A stretch of 31,870 nucleotides of DNA, from positions 1 to 31,870 of IMG/VR virus record IMGVR_UViG_3300047510_000513, one strand, 5' to 3'. Numbering within the stretch: position 1 is the first letter of the stretch; every line of letters starts with the position of its first letter. This document shows positions 1-7,024 of the stretch, piece by piece. A program made the position numbers and the translations under genes. The notes beneath the pieces were generated by a model, which did not search any database, was not told where the DNA came from, and saw only the letters and a program-made list of their open reading frames with translations. Origin of the DNA: a virus.

Positions 1-978
1 TCTCAATCTAATTTTAAGTGGGCTGCTTTCAGCCGCAGCTACGATACTATACAGTGTATATAGTCTACCGTGCTTGGCTACGCTATCGCTTATATCTTTT
101 ATGCCCGGACCCCATTCTGGCATACTAACACCCCAACCTCTGTCAATAGCTTGTTCAATTAGTTTACTGCCAGCTTGATCTCTATCCGGAACAATGTATA
201 TATCCTTGCCAAGTCTGTTTAGTAACAAGGCCTGGGCGTCGTTTATTTCGCTACCAGTTAACGCACACCCTTCGATATGGATAGCATCGATGGGTCCTTC
301 GCATACTAGAGTAAATGCTTTTTGTGGACGTTGCTCATCCAAGTTATACACAAATCCAGGTTGTGTTTCTGTAAGGTACTTGGGTTTTTTGTTTTGATTT
401 ATACTGCGAGCAGTCCATCCTACAATCCTACCTTCATAGTAAAACGGAACAATCAAACGTTCTCTATATGCAAGGCTAGGGCTCCAATAATAATCTGTAT
501 CATCGAGATTTAGATTACGTTCAGCCATATAATCAATTACCTGTAAAAAGTTTTTAAAACTCAAACAGTTTTCATTGTAGTCTGGTATGTCTCGTATACG
601 CACAGCGTCATCTGGCAAAGGCACGGTTGTAAATTCAGGCAGTTCAACTTTGTGTATTTGAACTTCGACGCCTTCGTTGATACGCATTACATCCAGTGCA
701 AGTTTTGTAATTTCACTGTCGGGTGTGTTTAACCATTCCAACAATTTTTTAAACTTGTGACTTAGATTGCGTCCGGGTTGCCAGCTGGCTTTGAAGCCAC
801 AGTTGAAGCAATGATAGCTGATTACATCGCCTTCTGTGATAAGTCCGCCACGTCCTCTAGTGTCTGCATTTTCACCATTGTACGTACAACAAGGTGCATT
901 GAAGCTGGTCCAACCACTAGGTGTGGTTTTACGCTTTGCAGGCAAGTAAGTGGTCAAGACGTCAGATACAATGCTCAT
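1..978 (-). CDS. 61: DNA primase, T4 gp61-like (partial, runs off left edge)
   Basis: The reading frame is open for 326 codons from an ATG at 978 to the window edge without a stop. The encoded protein would make RNA primers for lagging-strand synthesis with the replicative helicase. An N-terminal zinc ribbon is visible: C30-C31, then H56-C57-x2-C60 in 'YHCFNCG'. A TOPRIM domain follows, with 'VCEGPIDAI' near residues 225-233 (catalytic-type E227, D231) and 'VPDRD' at 263-267 (D265, D267). T4 gp61 is about 340 aa, so only the C-terminal end is probably missing. No strong Shine-Dalgarno sequence precedes the ATG. It is the last minus-strand gene here, 34 bases beyond the stop of the structural gene at 1013. 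I am confident of the primase call; that it is gp61 rather than another DnaG-type primase rests on the T4-like context. Confidence 0.9.
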   Translation of the reverse strand, partial: MSIVSDVLTTYLPAKRKTTPSGWTSFNAPCCTYNGENADTRGRGGLITEGDVISYHCFNCGFKASWQPGRNLSHKFKKLLEWLNTPDSEITKLALDVMRINEGVEVQIHKVELPEFTTVPLPDDAVRIRDIPDYNENCLSFKNFLQVIDYMAERNLNLDDTDYYWSPSLAYRERLIVPFYYEGRIVGWTARSINQNKKPKYLTETQPGFVYNLDEQRPQKAFTLVCEGPIDAIHIEGCALTGSEINDAQALLLNRLGKDIYIVPDRDQAGSKLIEQAIDRGWGVSMPEWGPGIKDISDSVAKHGRLYTLYSIVAAAESSPLKIRLR

Positions 979-1012
979 AGTTCATAGTAGCATTTTACTG
1001 TCTGTATGTCAA

Positions 1013-1786
1013 TTAATTTCTAACGAGTATCTTCTCAATAGTATCGTCAACAGCTACAAATCTTAGATAATTGTAAACACCGTTAAAGTTTACAGGAGTT
1101 GGTTCTGTTTCGTTGCCGGTAAACGTAACAGTAGTTACAGTTGCCCAATCTAGTGTATCGGTGCTGTTGTCTAGCGTAGCTTGTACAATTAGATTGCCTG
1201 TGTAACCGTTTGAATAAACTGCAATGGTATGCAATGCTTCGTTACCATTTATTCCAGGGTCAGCACTGATACGTTCACCATCTTCATCTAATGTTCCGTA
1301 ATAAAGGTCATTTAAAAATTGCCAATTGTTTACAACTTTGCTAGGTTTAACTCCTGGGAAGCTATTGCCGTTTACATATATTATTCCAGCACTGTCAAAA
1401 TTTCTATTGGCGTAGGTTAAAGTTTTAGAATTGCCATTTATATAAATGTTATAGGTAAGGTACTGTTGTCTTATATTCAACAAATCGTTTTCGGTTATGG
1501 TTACCTCAAACATACCTTTCAATGCTGTACTACTATCGTCGGTAACTGTACAGTCACGTTCAATAACCAAAATGCCATTTTCGTCAAAGGCAACAAAAAT
1601 TGGAGTACCTTCAACAAATACAGGTTTTTGATCAGCATTTAGTAATCTAAACTGTAAGGTATTGTCTATACCTCTATATACTTTTAATTGTCTGCTATAC
1701 ACTGGTCTATACTCCACTACAAATCCAGTTTCACTAGAAATAACATAAGTAAAATTATCGACTAAATATCTAGGGGTTAGTTGCAT
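1013..1786 (-). CDS. Putative virion structural protein (baseplate/appendage type)
   Basis: A 257-aa, beta-rich protein with many Asn/Thr/Val and Gly residues, no cysteines of note, no signal peptide and no membrane segment. The N-terminal part contains 'KVYRGIDNTLQFRLLNADQK' (about 35-54), which resembles an immunoglobulin-like or BppU-like N-terminal domain. Proteins of this kind occur in marine T4-like phages as virion proteins, which I recall only in general terms. The C-terminal half ('LIVQATLD...WATVTTVTF') reads like a carbohydrate-binding or jelly-roll-type beta sandwich. It is preceded by an AATAAATA late-type motif 33 bases upstream and by a weak AAGGA ribosome site, which fits late expression. 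It could also be a tail-fibre accessory protein. The structural role is moderately likely; the exact location in the virion is unknown. Confidence 0.5.
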   Translation of the reverse strand: MQLTPRYLVDNFTYVISSETGFVVEYRPVYSRQLKVYRGIDNTLQFRLLNADQKPVFVEGTPIFVAFDENGILVIERDCTVTDDSSTALKGMFEVTITENDLLNIRQQYLTYNIYINGNSKTLTYANRNFDSAGIIYVNGNSFPGVKPSKVVNNWQFLNDLYYGTLDEDGERISADPGINGNEALHTIAVYSNGYTGNLIVQATLDNSTDTLDWATVTTVTFTGNETEPTPVNFNGVYNYLRFVAVDDTIEKILVRN

Positions 1787-1815
1787 ACTATACTGGATCC
1801 TTAAAAATTATTATA

Positions 1816-2202
1816 GTGTATTTATTGGAAAAGATGTTATTAAAAGAAATAGAAAATCAATTTCCTTATGTTAGTGTTGTTGCTTATGGCGGCAACGAAT
1901 ATGTAGGCATTATCTCAAATCAAGATCAGTATGTTACTACCATGTTTGTTTATACAGGTTTAAGAACACCCGAGGATAAAAAACTGTTGTTGGATTTAGG
2001 AGAAATATGGTGGTGGGAATCAAATCGAATGATTCCTATTAATATATTCCTCAGAAGAGAAATTGATAATCTAAAATATTGTATGATGACTATGAACAGC
2101 AAAGATGTTAAAGTTGTTATAGGGCCATGCGTTAATGTAACAAACTTAACTCTTAAACGAATAAAAAGAAAAAGCGTTCAGTTAATTAAAAAGATTCGTT
2201 GA
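1816..2202 (+). CDS. Conserved phage protein of unknown function, plus strand
   Basis: One of only two genes on the plus strand. The frame opens with a GTG at 1816; an in-frame ATG at 1834 (giving 122 aa, starting MLLKEIEN) is an alternative, and neither has a convincing ribosome site. The protein has a YxGNEYVGII segment, a tryptophan cluster 'GEIWWWESNRMIPINIFLR' at about residues 62-80, and a very basic C-terminus ('LKRIKRKSVQLIKKIR'), suggesting nucleic-acid or protein contact. I believe similar proteins occur in marine T4-like phages, but I know no function. It diverges from the structural gene at 1786 across a 29-base gap and its last 17 bases overlap the tail of the convergent DnaE-like gene. 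Confidence 0.7.
   Translation: MYLLEKMLLKEIENQFPYVSVVAYGGNEYVGIISNQDQYVTTMFVYTGLRTPEDKKLLLDLGEIWWWESNRMIPINIFLRREIDNLKYCMMTMNSKDVKVVIGPCVNVTNLTLKRIKRKSVQLIKKIR
1819..1826 (-). promoter_or_regulatory. Late-promoter-like AATAAATA upstream of the 257-aa structural gene
   Basis: Minus strand AATAAATAC, seven of eight matches to TATAAATA, 33 bases before the ATG at 1786. It overlaps the first codons of the divergent plus-strand gene. Confidence 0.45.
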
Positions 2203-2755
2203 CTTTTTCACATAACAAATTCATGTGTACTACCACAGCCATAGCATAGCTAAACGCATGGGCTTTTTTAAAGTAGTAACTGCCGTCGTCTGGTACAGTC
2301 CAAACTTCGTTGTTTATTCTATTCCAATCTACTGTGTTAGCTAGATATCTTTTTGAAGGTCTAATAATAGCCAGTGTAGCAGCTAGTTGTTCTATACTTT
2401 TAGGTGCTAGTTTTTTTACTAAATTTTCGTTGCCACTTAGATGAAACACCTGTGTGCAAAACTCAAAATGTTCAAGTAATTCCCATAATGGTTCTTTATT
2501 CATCAACTCTTGCATGTGAGCTTCGTCACGTACATCTTTGTAAATGTGTACGTTAAGAAAGTCAAGTTTAAAATACCCTCTGTCCTCAGCAGTATTATAA
2601 TCAATGGTTGCAATATTATCTATAGGATTGTGTGGCACCTCAGTAACGTACACGCCCGTATTATGTTTTTTACCTGTTTCCAATCGTGCGACACGATGTT
2701 GTAACTTTGATAGTACAACGTCTCTGTCTGCAAAGTCTATGTCGATATCAGGCAT
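2186..2755 (-). CDS. Short DNA polymerase III alpha (DnaE)-like protein
   Basis: A 189-aa protein in which the landmark motifs of bacterial DnaE palm domains occur in the right order. 'MPDIDIDFADR' at 1-11 matches the PDxDxDF motif carrying two catalytic aspartates (D3, D5 here). 'KHNTGVYVTEV' at 30-40 matches the GvHAAG strand. 'YFKLDFLN' at 61-68 matches the third catalytic aspartate (D65). 'CTQVFHLSGNENLVKKLAP' at 100-118 matches the VFQLES segment, 'IIRPSKRYL' matches the RPGPL segment and 'FKKAHAFSYAM' at 162-172 matches the FNKSHS motif. It lacks PHP, fingers and C-terminal domains; bacterial DnaE exceeds 1,000 aa. It lies 3 bases after the zinc-finger gene. Whether it polymerises is unknown. 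Confidence 0.75.
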   Translation of the reverse strand: MPDIDIDFADRDVVLSKLQHRVARLETGKKHNTGVYVTEVPHNPIDNIATIDYNTAEDRGYFKLDFLNVHIYKDVRDEAHMQELMNKEPLWELLEHFEFCTQVFHLSGNENLVKKLAPKSIEQLAATLAIIRPSKRYLANTVDWNRINNEVWTVPDDGSYYFKKAHAFSYAMAVVVHMNLLCEKVNESF

Positions 2756-2758
2756 TAA

Positions 2759-3520
2759 TTAAAGTCCGGCTTCCTGTGAAATTTGTTTTACAAGTTCTAC
2801 ATCTTTTGGCTGTCTTTTAAATCTCACAGCCCAGTGTTGTGGATCTAAGATATTGGTCAACATGTTTAACTGTTCGTTGTTTAGTTTGCCAAGTGCTGTT
2901 TTACCGCTCTTGCAATTCAAAACCAACCACGGAGATATCTTTCCATCTCTAATATCCCATGTGAGTTTGTTCAATGATACGTAATTGAAATAGTGATTGT
3001 AAACGCTGTTATGTTCAGCAGCCCAAGCAACCATTGTATTTATACTACGCTCCAGTGCTGTTTCAACACCTTCTTTGCGTATCAACTCAATTGCATATTT
3101 TTCATACAGTTCGTCTTTGCACCATTGATCTAATTTAATTCCGCTGGTTACAACATAATCGATATATTTTTCCATATACAGCGGTCTTACATTGTTAACA
3201 AAGCTACCAAACTTTACAAACGCATTATAGAAACTTGACTTTACAAATTCATCATATGTCTTGTCTGTTTTAGCACCTGCACTTAGTCGATAAAATCTTT
3301 GAAAGGCATAGAACCCTAACTGTACTCGTTTTTCATCTTTCTGAAGCCAACGTCTTTTAGGTTCACACAGGTGTGCAACGAGTGTACTTTCTTTAGTGTA
3401 ACTTTTGTTGCAATATTCACATGTGTAACTTTTAGAGGTCAACTTTATCGTATCCGTGTTCACGGGCAAGTTCTTGGAGCTCTTTTTTTGTAGATATTCT
3501 AGCAAGCGTTTCAACCTCAT
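2759..3520 (-). CDS. Zinc-finger-containing phage protein, function unknown
   Basis: A protein of up to 253 aa with a single C2H2/C2HC-like finger: 'CEYCNKSYTKESTLVAHLC' at about 35-53, followed by a helical, tyrosine/lysine-rich body. The finger suggests DNA or RNA binding. The start is uncertain. The first ATG (3520) forces an 89-base overlap with the preceding 155-aa gene, whereas an in-frame TTG at 3442 would start just before the finger with an 11-base overlap; no in-frame ATG lies between. Its stop is 3 bases from the DnaE-like gene, so the two are probably cotranscribed and translationally coupled. Comparable zinc-finger proteins appear beside replication genes in marine T4-like phages, from general recollection only. 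Confidence 0.65.
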   Translation of the reverse strand: MRLKRLLEYLQKKSSKNLPVNTDTIKLTSKSYTCEYCNKSYTKESTLVAHLCEPKRRWLQKDEKRVQLGFYAFQRFYRLSAGAKTDKTYDEFVKSSFYNAFVKFGSFVNNVRPLYMEKYIDYVVTSGIKLDQWCKDELYEKYAIELIRKEGVETALERSINTMVAWAAEHNSVYNHYFNYVSLNKLTWDIRDGKISPWLVLNCKSGKTALGKLNNEQLNMLTNILDPQHWAVRFKRQPKDVELVKQISQEAGL

Positions 3521-3899
3521 CTAACTTCATATTTGGATAAATTTGTAATAATAACTTTACTGCTTTACTACTATCATCCTTTTTCTTTTTAAGCCCTATC
3601 CACGGATGGAATTCTTTTTTACCAGTTTTACCAGCAACACACAACAGTTGCCATTGTAGCTTAGGATGATTTGCTCCTAACACTGCCCAGTTCTTATTGT
3701 AATATGCATTAACTTTGACCAACGCCAACGCTTGTTTTTCAAAGCTGCCGCCAACACTACTAATATAACGATTGAGATTCCACAAGTCAAGTTTTATTTC
3801 TTTCTTGCCTTCGTCGGTTGCTGCATCCCAAAGTTCTTTGATTCCTAAGTCAATAGCAGGAATCATTTCCTTAAAAAGATCAATATGTTTGTTCGCCAT
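3432..3899 (-). CDS. Conserved phage protein, 155 aa, function unknown
   Basis: A basic, helical protein with 'VKVNAYYNKNWAVLGANHPK' near residues 61-80, 'QWQLLCVAGKTGKKEFHPWIGLKKK' beyond it, and a C-terminal helical part containing 'ARISTKKELQELAREHGYD' that looks like a small SAP- or HeH-like helix-turn-helix ending. I do not recognise a known enzyme motif. The ATG at 3899 lies inside the 3' end of kdsB (20-base overlap), so its translation is coupled to the Kdo genes, although the neighbours downstream are replication-type. A small clamp-loader subunit (gp62) was considered because of its size, but no specific similarity could be seen. Confidence 0.65.
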   Translation of the reverse strand: MANKHIDLFKEMIPAIDLGIKELWDAATDEGKKEIKLDLWNLNRYISSVGGSFEKQALALVKVNAYYNKNWAVLGANHPKLQWQLLCVAGKTGKKEFHPWIGLKKKKDDSSKAVKLLLQIYPNMKLDEVETLARISTKKELQELAREHGYDKVDL

Positions 3900-4560
3900 T
3901 ACGTTTGTGCCATTCTACCAAATCTTCTGGTGTGTTAATTTCTATACCGTCAAACTCTACTTCAACAACTCCGATTTTGACACCGTTCTGTATCCATCTT
4001 AGTTGTTCTAGTTTTTCAATGTCTTCTTCAATAAATTTGGTGCTGGTTGAATACATTGATTTTGCTTCTCTGTTGTAGCCATATACTCCAAGATGGTGAT
4101 CACCATATTGTAGGCTTGCACGTAGAAACCAATGTGCTCTTCCTCTACTGTGTATCATTTTAACAGTGTTTGGATTATTACGCAAGTTAAAATCCATCTG
4201 TGTATATGCAGTTGATACATCACTTTTTTGTAATTCTGATTCTACCTTAAGAATTATTTCAGGAGTAATGTCTGGCATGTCTCCTTGCACATTAATGTAG
4301 CGATCATATTGCAACACTTCGTCAATAACTTGCATACAACGTTCTGTACCGTTTTCTGCTTCTGTAGTCCACAAACATTTTTTAGCACCAAGGTAGTTGT
4401 AAATTTCTTGGTTATCAGTTAGCACATATGTACTAAGTCCTGTTGCAGCACACTTGTTGTAAACATGTTCTACAAGGGGAACACCGTTTAACTTTGCCAT
4501 CATCTTTCCAGGAAATCTAGTACTGGCATATCTTGCAGGGATTAGTATTGCTGTTGTCAT
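3880..4560 (-). CDS. kdsB: CMP-Kdo synthetase (3-deoxy-manno-octulosonate cytidylyltransferase)
   Basis: Activates Kdo with CTP to CMP-Kdo, the donor for Kdo transfer to lipopolysaccharide or capsule linkers; cytoplasmic. The N-terminus 'IPARYASTRFPGK' (7-19) is the KdsB nucleotide-binding signature. 'NGTERC' (70-75), 'NVQGDMP' (90-96, metal-binding D94; usual NxQGDEP with Glu changed to Met) and 'HHLGVYGY' follow in family order. Length 226 aa is slightly below the usual 245-255. I start at the ATG of an ATGA overlap with the kdsA stop (4560); the frame also has an in-frame TTG two codons earlier. The 3' end overlaps the next gene by 20 bases. Together with kdsA it forms a two-gene Kdo pair. 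Confidence in family is high; activity is inferred. Confidence 0.93.
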   Translation of the reverse strand: MTTAILIPARYASTRFPGKMMAKLNGVPLVEHVYNKCAATGLSTYVLTDNQEIYNYLGAKKCLWTTEAENGTERCMQVIDEVLQYDRYINVQGDMPDITPEIILKVESELQKSDVSTAYTQMDFNLRNNPNTVKMIHSRGRAHWFLRASLQYGDHHLGVYGYNREAKSMYSTSTKFIEEDIEKLEQLRWIQNGVKIGVVEVEFDGIEINTPEDLVEWHKRNGEQTY

Positions 4561-5348
4561 AGCCAAGTGTATCCTCTTGCTGCATCACCGACTACTTTAA
4601 TTTGTTTTACAACATCTTCAAAGTCTTTTAAATGTAACATATTAGGACCATCGCTGGGTGCGTTGTCCGGATCAGGGTGTACTTCTAGGAAGAAGTTGGT
4701 TACGCCTAGAGCACTAGCTGCACGAGCCAAGCCAGGAACATAAGAACGATTGCCATCGCTACTAGTTCCTCGGCCGCCTGGTTTTTGTACACTGTGCGTG
4801 GCGTCGAGTACAATAGGTACACTAAAATTATCGAGCATATAGTTAAGGCCGGTGAAATCAACAACCAAGGCATTATATCCAAAGCTAGTTCCTCTCTCTG
4901 TTATCCAAACTTCTTTGGCTCCTTCGATCTTCGAAAGAATACCCGCGACATCCCACGGTGCAAGAAACTGTCCTTTTTTAATATTAACCGTTTTGCCTGT
5001 TGCCACACAAGCTCTAATAAGATCTGTTTGGCGACAAAGAAAAGCAGGGATCTGATAAACGTCAACTGAATCTCCCCAAACTGTATTGATATAAGTTACT
5101 TGGTTTATATCGTGTACGTCTGTTAGTGTATTTACTCCTAATTGTTCTTTTAGGCTTCTGAAGTCATACATGGTTTTTTCGAGACCTAGTCCTCGCTTAC
5201 CTGACATACTTGTACGGTTTGCTTTATCATAGCTGGCCTTGAAATAATATTCAACGCCGTATTTTTCACATACACGTTTGCATTCTTGAGCAATTTCTAA
5301 ACTCTGTTCTAGAGTTTCGTGCTGGCATGGGCCTGCAATAATTTTCAT
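4557..5348 (-). CDS. kdsA: Kdo-8-phosphate synthase
   Basis: Condenses arabinose-5-phosphate with phosphoenolpyruvate to Kdo-8-phosphate. The protein is complete (263 aa from the ATG at 5348) and follows the family throughout: 'AGPCQHE' at 5-11, 'FKASYDKANRTS' at 36-47, 'LTDVHD', 'IPAFLCRQTDL', 'NIKKGQF', 'LDATHSVQ' and 'EVHPDPDNAPSDGP'. The metal ligands of the metal-dependent class (Cys, His, Glu, Asp as in Aquifex) are present as C8, H185, E222 and D233, where the E. coli-type enzyme has Asn instead of Cys. An upstream ATG at 5360 adds four residues; I prefer 5348 because GGA lies 7 bases ahead and TAA of the previous gene ends just before. KdsD and KdsC partners are not in the window. Confidence 0.95.
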   Translation of the reverse strand: MKIIAGPCQHETLEQSLEIAQECKRVCEKYGVEYYFKASYDKANRTSMSGKRGLGLEKTMYDFRSLKEQLGVNTLTDVHDINQVTYINTVWGDSVDVYQIPAFLCRQTDLIRACVATGKTVNIKKGQFLAPWDVAGILSKIEGAKEVWITERGTSFGYNALVVDFTGLNYMLDNFSVPIVLDATHSVQKPGGRGTSSDGNRSYVPGLARAASALGVTNFFLEVHPDPDNAPSDGPNMLHLKDFEDVVKQIKVVGDAARGYTWL

Positions 5349-5349
5349 T

Positions 5350-5634
5350 TTATTTTCCATTTTTTATAAGATAATATATGTCAAGAGTTTTGTCAAGTTG
5401 TTTTCTAAGAGTAGGATTTTTGTCTGCTAAACTGAATAATTCTTTCCAACTATCATAACTCAAATAACCTTGTGCTACAGCAATCTCCTCGGCACTGCCG
5501 CCGATTATCCAACGTCCTGCATATAAACTTTTTTTTGGTTCATCTCTAAAACGTGCATATGTCACACTGTTGGCTTGTTCATATATCAATGACTCACCAA
5601 TCAGTTCAACTAAATCAGGACGGTCTATTAACAT
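5350..5634 (-). CDS. Hypothetical protein, 94 aa
   Basis: Starts at the ATG of a TAATG junction with the upstream methyltransferase (stop and start share a base at 5634) and ends a few bases before kdsA. A longer frame from 5712 exists but lies inside the methyltransferase, so the short form is chosen. The protein is soluble and helical with 'SLYAGRWIIGGSAEEIAVAQG' in the middle and a C-terminal helix 'LRKQLDKTLDIYYLIKNGK'. The 'GGSAEEIAVAQGY' segment followed by 'DSWKELF' resembles a small helix-turn-helix, but this is weak. Location between sugar genes suggests a role in the same pathway or simply a passenger. I do not recognise it. Confidence 0.6.
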   Translation of the reverse strand: MLIDRPDLVELIGESLIYEQANSVTYARFRDEPKKSLYAGRWIIGGSAEEIAVAQGYLSYDSWKELFSLADKNPTLRKQLDKTLDIYYLIKNGK

Positions 5635-6233
5635 TATAGAGTTTGTACCTTGTTTGCACGCCATTGTTGAAAGTCTAGTTCTTCGAATACTATGTCTTCT
5701 CTTACATACCATGTTTCATATGGTAGCCAAGATTTTTTACAAAACACATCTCTAACAGCAACTTTGTATCCATGCTTCTTTAAAAACTCAGTTGCTTGTT
5801 CATTAAAGGTTGTATCAGGAAAGTTATACCAGTCGTGTTCAAATGTAATAGATTCAAACTCAACACCTTGATTGATTACACGCTGCAAAGCTGCATAGGT
5901 ATTTTCAGGCGGTTCAATGTCGCAACTCAAATATCCAACTTTGGTGGTCATTCCTTGTTCGCGAATTGCTGCAAGGTAATCAAATGTAAGTGCGTTTTCA
6001 AAATAACAAGGATTGTTTCTCGACGACGTGTCCCATGCATTGTTCCATTTGTCGTTTAGTTCAATACTAAATCCTTTCCATCCGTGATTAGAATCTAGAT
6101 TGAATGTGTTATTAATGCGTCTAGGATGACTGCCACCAATCTCAATATAGGTTTTATTTTTGCATATTTCTAATGCAAATAAATCTTGTCCTGCTTGTGC
6201 TTCGGACTTTCCGAGTAAAGGATTCTTTTTCAT
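5634..6233 (-). CDS. FkbM-like SAM-dependent methyltransferase
   Basis: A 199-aa protein with the layout of FkbM-type enzymes: 'SEAQAGQDLFALEI' at 10-23, the SAM-binding strand 'KTYIEIGGSHPRRINNTF' at 27-44 (E31 and G33-G34 replace the usual D-x-G-x-x-x-G), then 'GFSIELND' for the ribose-binding acid, and 'GYLSCDIE' as the later strand. These enzymes O-methylate sugars or small molecules; the substrate here is not visible. It is in a tight operon: its ATG overlaps the dehydrogenase-like gene by 4 bases, and its stop overlaps the next start. A role in modifying the phage-directed glycan is inference from context. Confidence 0.7.
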   Translation of the reverse strand: MKKNPLLGKSEAQAGQDLFALEICKNKTYIEIGGSHPRRINNTFNLDSNHGWKGFSIELNDKWNNAWDTSSRNNPCYFENALTFDYLAAIREQGMTTKVGYLSCDIEPPENTYAALQRVINQGVEFESITFEHDWYNFPDTTFNEQATEFLKKHGYKVAVRDVFCKKSWLPYETWYVREDIVFEELDFQQWRANKVQTL

Positions 6234-7024
6234 TCTCTCATTCCGTTAAACACTGTTTTTTTAAGTTTGTTATTATCATTGTTTATACTTTGTATTAGAT
6301 CAAAGTCCAAGTTCAGTTGATTTAACAATGCAGCAATAGCTTGTGTATCTTTTGGCAAACACATTCCGCCGTAACCTCTTAGCCCAGGACTCACATCAAG
6401 ATACATGTCAACTGCTTTTCCTGTTTTAATATAAGCATTTTTAATAGTTGTGTAATCGCAATCTAGTTTATCACAGATTTCGTACATAACATTTGCAAAG
6501 GTAACACGTAGAGCTGCATATACGTTATTGTAATATTTTAGCACCTCTGCTTCACTGGGCGTAAGATGTTCTGTATTCTCTGGTAAGTTGCCATGAGCTT
6601 TTACAAGTTTTCTATACACCCAAATATCATGTGTTCCAATAGCAAGTAGTTTGTGATTGTTTATAAAATCGTCAGCAGCACAACGTTCTCTTAAAAATTC
6701 AGGAACAAAACAAATAGTTAGATTTTTATATGTATCTATCATTCGTTGTGTAAAACCAGGAACTACGGTACTACGTATAGCTACAATACCCTTGTATGTG
6801 TGGTCTTGTAATTCTTGTATTACACTTTCGATTATACTTGTATTGCAACTACCATCTGCTGCTTGAGGAGTTGGAACACAAATAAATACTATTTCGGTGT
6901 TTAGTACATCAGTTATTAGTGTGGGCAATTTGATGTCGTGTACACTTACTTCGTGACCAAGATATTCAAACCCTTGTTTGTTTGCACTTCCTACAGCACC
7001 TAACCCTACTATACCTAATTTCAT
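6230..7024 (-). CDS. UDP-glucose/GDP-mannose dehydrogenase-like protein, short form
   Basis: An N-terminal Rossmann fold is clear: 'GIVGLGAVG' at 4-12 (GxGxxG at 7-12), 'VFICVPTPQ' at 46-54, 'IRSTVVPG' at 83-90, 'PEFLRE' at 108-113 and the catalytic-cysteine block 'GYGGMCLPKDTQA' at 217-229 (C222). The helical central domain has 'KYYNNVYAA'. The family oxidises NDP-sugars to NDP-uronic acids in two steps, using the Cys. Typical members are about 390-450 aa and carry a C-terminal UDP-binding domain; this one ends at 264 aa, just after the central domain, in a compact 4-base overlap with its neighbour, so the short form looks genuine rather than a frameshift. How it would hold an NDP-sugar is unclear. 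Confidence 0.85.
   Translation of the reverse strand: MKLGIVGLGAVGSANKQGFEYLGHEVSVHDIKLPTLITDVLNTEIVFICVPTPQAADGSCNTSIIESVIQELQDHTYKGIVAIRSTVVPGFTQRMIDTYKNLTICFVPEFLRERCAADDFINNHKLLAIGTHDIWVYRKLVKAHGNLPENTEHLTPSEAEVLKYYNNVYAALRVTFANVMYEICDKLDCDYTTIKNAYIKTGKAVDMYLDVSPGLRGYGGMCLPKDTQAIAALLNQLNLDFDLIQSINNDNNKLKKTVFNGMRE

Noticed and set aside
4560-4566. kdsB start at the TTG at 4566
   Set aside because: The ATG at 4560 forms a standard ATGA overlap with kdsA and needs no rare start.
5634-5712. Longer N-terminus of the 94-aa protein
   Set aside because: Lies wholly inside the methyltransferase and is Arg/Cys rich; the TAATG junction at 5634 explains the start.
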